The position numbers were made by a program, and so were the translations under genes. This document shows positions 48,651 to 60,600 of a stretch of DNA of 64,000 nt, piece after piece (within the stretch, counting starts at the first letter, position 1; each line of letters starts with the position of its first letter). Origin of the DNA: Phocoena phocoena. Its lineage: Eukaryota > Chordata > Mammalia > Artiodactyla > Phocoenidae. The stretch spans positions 2,717,001-2,781,000 of the forward strand of contig NC_089239.1 in the NCBI RefSeq assembly GCF_963924675.1, read 5' to 3'. The notes under the pieces were generated by a model. It did no database searches, had not been told where the DNA came from, and was given only the letters and a program-made list of their open reading frames with translations.

Positions 48651-51600
48651 GGTACTCGGGCCTCTCACTGTTGTGGCCTCTCCCATTGCGGACCACAGGC
48701 TCCGGACGCGCAGGCTCAGAGGCCACGGCTCACGAGCCCAGCCGCTCCGTGGCATGTGGGATCTTCCCGGACCGGGGCACGAACCCGTGTCCCCTGCATC
48801 GGCAGGCGGACTCTTAACTACTGCACCACCAGGGAAGCCCAAGCTTAGAATTTATCATCAGAAAACCTTAATTTTAAAAGTAACTATCAAACTTGTGAAA
48901 GGATGAAAATTTTATGTTACTTTTTAAAGCTAAATTGTTAAATTCAAAAAAATTGTATTATACTCATGATAGTATCCTTTGATATGAAATTCATATAGTA
49001 ATCAGAATTGGCAGCAATAAATGTGATAATGTTTAAGTAGTGACTATCTTTATAATTTAATCATGTTCTTCACATTCTCTAAGCAGAGTTCAGACGATGA
49101 AGACTGTTCAGCAAAAGGAAGGAATCGTCACATCGTTGTCAATAAGGCAGAACTTGCTAACTCCGTCGAGGTGTTAGAAAGCTTTAAGCTGGCCAGAGAG
49201 AGCTGGGAGCTCCTCTATTCCCTGGAATTCCTTGACAAGGGTAAGGCGTGCTCATCCTGTTGTGATATTTCGTTTTTTATGGGAAATCATCATGCCGGAA
49301 AGGTTCATGATTCTACTTGGAATGTCGTCACTGACGGCTGATGAAATTGATTACAGTAGTTCACACATTTCATAGGATTCTTTTTTGAGCAGGAAATCTA
49401 ATCAGTTATAAATATTCAAATAACCATTTACCTCTTAGCTCGTGCACTGGGGGTGTATTATAACCAGGGTTGGGGTGGACTTGGAGCGGGGGGTTTGGTC
49501 TTTCTGTTAAAATTCATATTGCTGGCCTTTTTCTTGCTGGGTTTGCCTGGCGCTTTTAGTCGCTCTGCCCGCTGCTTTGTGCCCCCTCCGGCCACATGTG
49601 ACTAAGGCTGCAGAAGGCGGTGCTGTGATGCCTGACTTGACTCCGTTGCTTGAAAGCCCAAATTCCGAACACTGCAGAGAGCCCGCTTTGAGCGAAGACA
49701 AATGAGAGGGAGTTTCCTCTGTACAGTGTTTACACTCCTGAGTATTTCAACACTACTCAGAAAGCACTAGCACTCGGCTAACCAGCATATTCTCCTGTAC
49801 TTTGGGATCAAGGCCGTTACTTTCCTCCTGGCCAGTGGACATTTGTCCCTGGCCTGCTCCTGTCACGTGCCTATACAGGCCCCTTGTTTGATGTGTCATG
49901 TCATAGTTTCTAAGTAAACATTGCATCGTCCAGTTCCTCCTTGTCACATCTAGAATGGTGAACAGGTATGTGACTTTTGGAGGGGATGTTTTTCTTTAGG
50001 CATAAATCGACTTAAAAAAATGAGTGAAACTCTTAGTGTCATATATTTATTACTTTAACTGGATGAAAGCAAAGCAGTTTAAAAGATAAAGTAATGTGTG
50101 AAAAGCATTTTGAGCAGCTGCTAGCACATGATGTGTGCTTAGTAATTGTTGGTGCTTAATAAGGTTATTGCTTGTGTATTACTGGTAAGTATTCTGCCCT
50201 AACTTTACTATCTAACTGAAAGTCCAGACCATTGTTTTAGAAATCAAAGTCTAAAATTACATCCATTTTTTCGTAATTTGTTTCTCTCTGACTATTGTTC
50301 TGTTGGTGGGTATGTCAGTTTTATTCTCCGCTTCTGTGTTACATATTTCTGGTAAATTAGCTTTTGAATTCTTGCTCAGAATTTACAAGAATTTGTTTGG
50401 CGTGGAAGACGGATACTTGGCTTTGGTTGAGAATCTTCCTCAACGATGTGATCATCTATCAGGTAATGTGTGTTTAAGTACCTGTGTCTTGACCACGGTT
50501 GCTGTGAGCATCTTCAGCGTGAAGGTGTGTGCGTTTCCTCCTGCTCTGAAGGCAGATGTTCCTTCTTCACTGATGAGGGGATTGTGGTCCACTTTCAGCT
50601 GAGAACAGCTCCAGACGGCAGGCCCACATCTGGGTTACTTTTGGGGAGTCCAATCACACCCCTCTGTAAAAGTAAGAGTTTTATTTCTCAGTGAAAGACA
50701 AACACTGCTCACCCCTCCTCTCTGCTCTGGGGGAGCCCTGCTGCCTTGCTCTGCTGTCCTCGAGCTACTTATGTCCAGAAGCGAGAGAGGATTCTGTAAC
50801 GAGAGGGAGAGCTTCCAACCCCCATTGTTGAAATGGGCAGGTTGCAGCTTCCAGCCTTCATGAGGAGAAATGGTATTAGTAGTAAAATATTCATAAAGAA
50901 GTGGTATATCCAAAATGTACTCTACCAAAGAGCTTGCGTCATTTTATTTAGTCTCAAGAATTAAGACTAGAAAGAAAAATCTTTGTATTTATGAAGTCCC
51001 CCTACAGATCCTCCACGTAGCTTTAGCTAAGTTTGTTTGATTCTGTAGCTGTGCCCATTTCCTCCTCAAATGATTAAGCACAGGTGCCTGATTTGTGGTT
51101 GCTTGCTAGGGGCATAATTAGCTCTGGAGATTCTTTAATGGCACTGTGTTTCCCTCCTTGCTGTGACTTTCTAAGGGTCAATATAAAAAGGCCATAGCCA
51201 GCCTGCACCACTTGGCAGCTCTCCAGGGACCGCTTCCTCAGCCACAGATCTCGGGACAGGGGACCTTGGAGCATCAGAGGGCGCTCATCCAGCTGGCAAC
51301 CTGCCACTTTGCCTTGGGGGAGTACAGAGTGAGTACTGGGTGCCTGGCATGGGGACGTGCAGGCGCACTCGGTAACCTTGGGGCTTTCTTTTTTTTTTTC
51401 CCAGAGTGGCTTTTTAATTCAGTGCATGTTTACTTGAAGCTTGCTCTTTCTTCCTAGATTTTATTATCTCATCTGCTGGTGAAAAGGTTAGTGATGCTGT
51501 TTAATTTCCTCCTTTCTATAGCTTCCCTCAAGTTAGGCTTCCATACTTTTCACATTTCCCGCTCATTATTCCATTTGTCTGAGGATGATTTTTACTTTCT

Positions 51601-54600
51601 TGCCTGGAATCCCTTTAGAGTGAGTCAGTCCTCTTGTACTTGGACAGAAGAGGCCTTCACCCAGTGGGAGATGGAGATTCACAATAGCATATCTGAACCT
51701 CAGGTTCTCTTTTTACGTGGTGGTGACACCTCTTAGGGGTGTTGCAGGAGCAGCTGTATGAACAGACCTGCCTTCTCCATGCCGTGAGACCCTCCTTGCA
51801 TGGTGGCCGCACAGCTTCGGTCCGCAGTAAACACCTGCATGCGGTGAGCGTGACCAGCGCAGCTTTATACGCACAGTTACTGGATAGATTCAGGTCACAC
51901 CTTAACACACCAACTCGGATTTCTTCTTGTCTCTCTATAGAGATTAAGTTGATTACTTTGTGATTAAAAACGCTAAATTAAATTTTTTCACTTGAACTTT
52001 GAAATATGATTTACAATTTGCCGTGATGAATTTTAGAAAGGAAAAGTTAATAAGTATGTGAAGTATGTGCATTTAAAATTGAAATGCTTTTCTACCATCA
52101 CCTACGTGGTCAGGTGCCTAATTCTAAGTTTCAGTTGATTCCTTTTGCGAACTTAAGAGAGCACATGGTTGTGCACACAGATACACATGTGTCGTGTGGA
52201 ATTAGACAGCCGTGCACGGTACTGCTGTTCTGCATTGTACGAGGGAACGTACGATAAACTGGTAGATTCGATTAAGCTACGCAGACTCATTCTCTCTGAG
52301 GGCTCCTGTTACCACCTCCGTGCGGGTCGCTCTTAGCCTTTCATCTTTGGTTTCTACCTTACCCGATTCCTGAGTCTCTGACTGCCTGTCTTTGGCTGGG
52401 ACTCAGCATGTCCAGATGTGCATTTCCTTAGTTCTCTGGACCTTAGACACCACCTGTCAAATCACAGAGACTCTTACTCAAGCTGGTCCTTTTGTCTCTT
52501 CCAGGATGGGGCACCAGTGCTTTTGGCATAGTGCCTTTTATTTCCACTGCCACCACCCTAACCCACGGCTTTTAACTGAGTTTGTTGCCTGTAACCATTT
52601 TTCCAACCCTATAACTTATGGTCAGCTCTCTACAACATTGCTGTCATCATTCCATTTCATCGAGGTGTTGACTTCCTGGGTGCCCCAGGGTGGGATCCCT
52701 GTGTTCAAGGACATCTAATTTGAGTTGGAGAGAGAAGTGCAGGTGTTTATGTAAGACAGTTAAAAATCCAGTACTAGCAGTTTGCCTCAGACCTGTGCAC
52801 AGCAGTCATTCAGGGAAGGGTGGTTTCGCCCGGGCCCACACCCTCGGGGAAAGAAGGTGGGTATTGAAGGAAGGGTGGCGCCATGTGATTCTGAGTTAAC
52901 TCCCGGTCTCACTACTCACTAGCGCTGTGACCTGTCTAACTCCAGGGTTCGAGTTCTTAACTCCCCAGCTGCCAATCTCTCAAAGCTGGAGCTTCACGAC
53001 CCTGTGGCCATGGGTGATTCTGGATGTGCCAGGATACCGACCCCTCAGCCCCAGGCAGTTAGCTGTGGCTTGGGCAGCTAAGCCCCGGATCATTTGCTGC
53101 CAGCTCTGAGCAGCCTTACAAATACTATTTTCTGGAAGTGCCAAGACATGAAAAAGGTTGGGAAGATTCCTTCGTCATCTGTAAAATGGGGGTAGTAGGG
53201 GGTTGTGCCTGACACACAGGAAATGCTCCCTCAGCTGACTCTGACTGTTACTGCTGGAATTTGATGGGTGGACAGAAGGTGATGCCCTGCTCTCTGTGGC
53301 TTGAGACCCCCTGCTCCGTGGGCACCTGGGGCCGCCTCTCATCCAGCAGCACGTCACTGGTCCAGTTTCATGTCTGTTTCCTAAACCACGCCCTCCTTCC
53401 CCTCAAGGGAATTGCCAAAACCAGTAGAAAGCCTTCCCCACGTCGTCTTTCTCTCCTCCTTTGAAAACCCATTTTTCTGTTTTCCATATTTCAGATCCTG
53501 CCCCCCTTTAAGGCTTAGATCACCTCCCTGCCTGAAATTTTTCCTGCTAGTTTAGTCTGTGGGTGTTTCTACTTAGTTTTAAATTATGCTCTAAACATAA
53601 CATTTTAGTCCGCCACCATGTGTCCCATTTTGTTAATTTTTCTATTCAGTGAGTTAGTAAATGTCCTTAAGATAGGGACATACTTCTTTTGGATTCCACT
53701 GTGCTGTGATACACTTTGGTAGTTTAGTTAATACTTGATTAATTTTTAGGTTTTGTTCTTTTGTTTTTTAACAGTGAAGAATGAGTTAGTGTTCCCTGAA
53801 TGGTCTAGTACGTGGATTTGATCTCAGTTATTTTTCTACACGGTGTCAAGCAGACAGTACTGGTCACGTGGCGTCCTGGGGCCATGCTCCCGAGCTCTGT
53901 GCACAGGTGGCCCCACTTGTGCTGCATAGGTTTTAGTTACGTAGATTTGGTTTCAGTCAGAAACTTTCAGTTAGTTCCTTCTGGTCTTGTCTTCTCTAGA
54001 TGACGTGTGAAAAAGTCCTTGATTTGATGTGCTACATGGTCCTCCCCATCCAGGACGGAGGCAAGTCACAGGAAGAACCCTCAAAAATAAAGCCCAAGTT
54101 TAGAAAAGGTACAGTGACAAATTTTATTTTTATTTTATAGAAATAGCTTTAGGACCTAAGGCTGGGAATTTTTTGTAATTCCTGACAACATAATACCATG
54201 TGATCTGCAGAGCTTGACAAATTGTATGAGAAGCGAAGTGCTCGCCAAGCTTTTCGTGGCTCTGATTTCATAAGCAGCCATACATCTGTCCTTCTTCCAA
54301 AGCTCTCATCAGTTCCTGAGTTTGTTGGCTCTTTGAAGAATATCAGTGAGCTCCTTTTCCTATCTTTACCAATTCTAGGAAATCTTGTAATACTTAGTTG
54401 AGAAGGATCTCTTAGCTTGTCTCTCAGGCTGTTTTGAGCTTTACCTCAAGTTGCTCATTGTTGAAAAACTACGTAAATTGAGCTGTGATGCTTCATAGGA
54501 AAGGAAGAGAGCCCCTCTGTCATGATCTAAGTTCCATCTTAGAAGTTGGAAAAAGATAATCTGTCAAACCCAAGCCAAGTAGAAAATGGGGAATAATAAA

Positions 54601-57600
54601 GACAAGAGCAGAAACTAATGAAATAGAAAAAAAAAACAGAGGAAATTAATAAAGCAAAAAGTCGGTTTTCTGAAAAAAAATAGTGAAATTGATGAACCCC
54701 TAACAAGATTAACCAGGAAGGTAGTAAATACAAATAACCAATATCAGGAATGGAAGAGGGAATGTCACTCCAGATCGTGCTGAAACCAGAAGGACAGTAA
54801 GAGAATAGTTTGTGAATAACTTTATGCCAATAAATTTAACAATTTAGGTGAAATGGAAAGAATTCCTTGAAAAACACAACTTACCAAAACAGACACAAAA
54901 TGAAACAGAAAATCTGAATGTTTTATATCTATCAAAGAAATTAAATTTTGTTGTCAAAAACTTTCCCACAAAGAAAACTCCAGGCCCATTTGGCTTCACT
55001 GTGAATCTTGTCAAGCATTTAGTAAGAAATAACTCCAATCCTGTACACACTTTTGGAGAAAATAGAGAAAGAGGGAACACTTAACAATTCAGTTTTTAAG
55101 ACAAACATAACCCTGATAGCAAAACCAAACAAGAGAAGAACATTAAAGGCCAGTGTCTATCATGATCTTAGATGCCAAAATTCTTAACAAAATATAAGCA
55201 AATACAGCAATATATAAGAAAGATAATACATAATGGCGAAGTATACCGGAAATGCAAAGGTGGTTTAACACAGGAAAACCAGTTCAGGTGAACTGCAGTT
55301 CACCACATTAGCAGATTAAAGGAGAAAAATCATAAGATTATCTTAATAGATGCAGACAGAATTCAATTATGTCTGCATTTATTATTCATGATTTTTAAAA
55401 AATCTTAGTAAACTAGAGATTGGAGGAAACTTCCTCAGCATCATTCTTAACTATGAAATATTGAATGCTTTCCCCAAGACCAGCATCAGTACAGGGGTGT
55501 CTGCTGTCAGCACCTCAATTCAACATCCTGGAGATTCTAGCAAACACAATAAGCAAGAAAAAGAAAGGTTGAAAAAGAACCGTTTTTATTCACAGCTACA
55601 TATTTGGCTACGTAGAAAAGTCAAGGAATCTCCAAATAGAATAATATCAAACCCCATAAAATATTTAGGGATAAATTTAATGAAAGATGTGCAAAATCAT
55701 GTTTGTAGGTTAGAAGACTCAATATTGTTAGGATACCAGTTCTCCCCAAATGTCTCTATAGATTCAATGCCATCCCAGTCAAAATCCCAGCAGACTTTTT
55801 TTTTTTAACAGAAGTTGACAAACTGATTCTAAAATTTATATGGAAATACTACAACAGTTTTGAAAAAGACTAACAAAATGACAAGTGACCCTACCTGATA
55901 GCAGGGTTTAATATAAAGCTACAGTTATCCAGACAGTATTGGCACAAGATTGGAGAATCCAGAAATGGACCCACATAAGTATGGTCAAATGATTTTCCAT
56001 GAAGACGCCAAAGTAATTCAATGGAGAAAGGAAAGCCTTTTCAAGAAATGGTGCTGGAACAAAGGGATCTTCATGTAGAGGAAAAAAAGATCCTCACCTC
56101 CTACCTCACATTTTTCCCAAAAATTAATTTGAGCTGGAGCAGAGAGACTAAATGGAGAAGCTAAATGATAACATTTTTTTAGAAGAAAATTTCTTTGAGA
56201 CTGGTAGTAGGTTCCTTAGGACACTAAAAGCTTTCTAGAAGACAAAAGCATGACAGTTTTGATACTTATTGGGAGTGCATTATACTATTCTGTTTACTTT
56301 TTATATGTTTGGGATTTTCCACAACAAAAGGTTGAAAAAACTAGACATGGCCCAGACCCCTTCAAAAATTAATATGTCTGTGGAACAGAAACAGATCAGG
56401 TGGGTAAGACTTGACCTAGCGGACATCAAGACTAATTTTAAAGTGTAGCATTGGCGTAGAGATTGACCCCAGGAACAGAATAGAGAATGAAGAAACTGGT
56501 AGCATTACAGCTCAGGGGAGGAAGAATGAATTTATTCTGTAAGGGGCGCTGTTACAGTTGATGATCCAAATACAAGAACGACAGAAAAGAGATTCCTCCT
56601 TCATACGACAAAAGAATCCTTTAAATTTTAAGATTTAAATATTAACTAAAACTTTTAAACAAGAAAATACAGAAGACGATCTTTGTTGCTTTCTAGTTAG
56701 AGAAGGATTTAGGCTACAAAGATTTGATCACGTTAAAATCAAAATACCGACAAAAGATATTATGATCAAAGTGAAAAGCTATAGACCATAAGAAAATTGT
56801 CCAGCACAATTAATATATTTATATACTTATATATTCAACAAAAAATTAGTATCCAGAATTTCGAAAGAGCTCCTATAAGAAACAAATAACCAACCCCCCA
56901 CAGAAAAATAGGCAAAAAATATGAACAACAGATTCACAGAAGCCAAATGGCCAAAAACTACTTGGAAAGATTCTCCACCTATTATTAATACAGGAAATTC
57001 AGATTAAAACAATAAGCTATCATTTTACATCAGGATGCAGAGAGTAAAGGGTGGCCGTATTGACCATCAGGACGTGAAGATACGCATCGCCCACGTGCTT
57101 CTGGAAGGCGCATAGATTCATATGGTCACTTTGGAGAGCAGTTTAGCAGTACCAAGTTGCATATCTCACTACCTGGTTATGTGCCCCTTCCAAGTATAGA
57201 CTTTAGATCAGTGATCTCCAGACTTGGGCCCTCACCTACTGGGTCATGAATTTCCCATAGAAATTCTCTTTTTTAATGAGATAGACTGTAACAGTATTAT
57301 TAAAATGAATGTATCTCCACTAAAAAGGGTAAATTTTATTTCATGAACCTTTTGTTTTAGACACGCAGTTGACCCTTGAACAATGCAGGAGTTAACCCAG
57401 GGGCTCAGACCCACCCCTCCCCACAACGGTCGAAAATCTGGGTACTGCTCTCTGCCTCAAAAACAGGAACTGACCAGTGACTCAGCCTAGGGCAGGAAGC
57501 TGGAACAGTCTGGATAAAATCAGGGCTCAGACCGCAATTCTTTTGATTCCACATGTTGTGATCTCTAATCCAATACAAACTTTTCCCCACAGTTAGTTCA

Positions 57601-60600
57601 TTTAGAGATCTGTAAGATGAACATGCGGACACTGTATATACTGGAAAATCCATGTATAAGTGGACCCGTGCATTTCAGACCTGTGTTGCTCAGAAGCCAG
57701 CTGTATGAACATGTGTATGTGTGTGCACAGGGTTGCCACGTGAAAAGCATATTTATTTCTTGCTACTTCTTGCCTCTGGGGTACAGAGGATTTAGGATAG
57801 AAAGAGCACACAGCATAAAGGAAAGGACTTTGGTCTTGGTTTGAAAAACAACCATTGCTTAAAGTTTTTTCCACAAGTGCACAAGAAAATATATATAAGA
57901 ATGTTTATTTCAGCATTGTTGGTAATAGTGAAAAATTGGAATACTCAGTGTTTACCATAAAAGAATGGATAAATCAGGTGTGGTCAGTGTAACCAACAGA
58001 ACACTACGTAACACAGAAAACCAATGAGCTAGAGCCACAGATATTAGTACCAAAAACAATCTACAGAAAGATACGTACGCTATGACACCATTTATATAGT
58101 AGACTGAAAACACACGAAACGTTTCTCTGCAGTGCGTGAATATAGATTCCTTTGTTAAAAGCAGGCAGTATACACAGGAATGATGAACCCCCGTTCAGAA
58201 TAGCAGTCTTCTCTCAGGAGGGAGGCAGGAGTGGCATCAGAAGAGAAGTGAGCTTGCGATGCTTTATATTAAAATCTAAAACTAAAGCAGATGTCAGCAT
58301 TTTATACAGCTGAGTGGTGAGCACTCTGCTATTTGTAATAATCTCTTTTATTTTCTATGTATTTGAAATGATTCATAATAATAAGTATTTAAGCAACTTT
58401 AGAAATTTAGACTGAGCAATGAAATCCAGAGACGATTGAAAAACCAGTTTCACCTTCACTAAATGTAATTGTGGTTTAACTGTGTTGAGACCATGTGATT
58501 GTTGCTTATCCTTTTCCTTTTAAGGAAAGCACTTTAAACATTTGCTTCTCAAAGCTCTTTTCTTTGCTACTAACAAATATATTGTGGACTTTTCTTAGGT
58601 TCAGATCTGAAGCTTCTGCCTTGTACCAGCAAGGCTATCATGCCCTATTGCCTGCATTTAATGTTAGCTTGTTTTAAGGTAAGCTTCACATTGATTAGTG
58701 TAAAGGAAATTAATTTGCAAGATTGTTCTGATGATCTGGAATGACTTGAATTGAGAGCCTTAGGCACAAATGTTAGTTTAGTCCTTTGAAAACAGGTTGG
58801 TGTAGTGAGGAAAGCACATGGGCAAGGAATTAACAAATATTTATTAAATATCGACTGCACTAGGCAAAGATGAGTAGGAAATAATCCCCATCCTCGAGAG
58901 GTTTATGGGTAACAGTGGGGCAGATAATTTACAGGTAATAGTGGGGTGGATACACAAATAACCTTGCCTGTGGTAGTGTCCAGTAAATATTTTATGAATT
59001 AGCCTACGAGTCAGGATATATTAGCTACAGAAGAAGGGAGCACAAGTGCTGTTGGGCTTATGGAGGGATGTGAGTTCATTATCACAGGGATAGGGCATGA
59101 GGCTGGGCACGTGCAGAGGCCCAGCAGAGTCAGGAAAGCCTAAGGACCGGGCTGTGGGGAGTGGAGGCCTGGGGTGGACAGGCTGAATTGTCTACGAAGG
59201 CTCATGAGCAGCGGGCAGCAGTGTCGGGTCTCCCCTTCAGGGCGGTAATTCCCAAACCTGACTCTTTTTTTTTTTTTTTGAATGGCTGTGTCCACTTTAT
59301 TGATGTGTACCACAACGTATTTAATCTTTCTCCTGGTGCTGGACATTTAGGTTATTCATCTCGTCCTATCCCCGCCCCCCCTTTTTTTTTTTTAACATCT
59401 TTATTGGGAGGGTGGGAGGGAGGGAGACGCAAGAGGGAAGACATATAGGAACATATGTATATGTATAACTGATTCACTTTGTTATAAAGCAGAAACTAAC
59501 ACACCATTGTAAAGCAATTATACCCCAAACCTGACTCTTGATCTGAAGCATTGAGGCGGCAGAAACAATTTGAAGTGACTTCAGGCACAGCTGCCGGTTT
59601 AGAACCAGAAGCCCTTTGACAGCTTCTCACTTCACACCCCTGCGTCCTCCTTCCCGTGGCTCCCGCCGGCCTTTCTCCCCAGTCCCACGGTCTCCTCAGA
59701 CCCCTCTGTCTAAGGGGGCCTCTTGCCCGCCCTCCATTCCCCCCCGGCCCCTTAAAAGAAGTCCCCAAATTCTCTGTTGCCCAGACCGCTCACCTTCCTC
59801 GCACCCTCATCCCCGCGTTCAGAGCCTCGGGCCCATCCTGCGTGTCCCGCTCCCGCCAGGATGCTCATGAGGGTGCCCGGGAGCCGGGTTCTGTGGTGGG
59901 GCCCCTCCTCGCCGGCAGCGGTGACATTTGCCAGGCAGGCTTGACTTCTGCTGTCCCTTCTGACTAGTGACCGTAGTCACGCACTTCCCTGCAACAGTGT
60001 TTTTTGGGGGAGGTGGTATCGGGCATGTGTGAGGTCACCCCGTGACTCCCTCCCCTCTGTCCTGCAGCTGAGAGCCTTCACGGACAGCAGAGACGACATG
60101 GCGCTGGGGCACGTCATCGTGCTGCTTCAGCAGGAGTGGCCGCGGGGAGAGACCCTTTTCTTGAAAGCCGTCAATAAGATTTGCCAGCAAGGAAACTTCC
60201 AATATGAGAATTTTTTCAATTATGTTACAAGTATCCTTTTTCTTGTTTGAGCAGAAGAAATGCTTGGTACAAAAATGAACAAACCATTTGGGGTAGAAAT
60301 AATGGTTTTGGTGATTTGGGGGGAAAGGAGAAGGAATGGTGACTTAAAATGGGATTGTGGCAGCTGGTTTTGTGAAAGTCATGAATGGCTTCAAAGAGGA
60401 ATCAGGAACATGGACAACCGTGTTGCATTTTCCACTTCAAGTGGCTTCTTAGGAAGGTACCCAGGGTGCCTGAAATAAGAGCCTGCAGGCTCCCTGCAGG
60501 CCCAGAGTGACTGCTGGGGCCGTAGACTGTGACTCTCTGTTGGCCTTCCTCTGGGAACGGGGTCCCTGGGGTCTGGGGTTACAACAGCAGCTGGTGGCCC

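Noticed and set aside
57366..57708. Single gene-like block with in-frame segments around 57405-57653
   Set aside because: Ends match a Tigger-like transposon; the open frame has no known protein.
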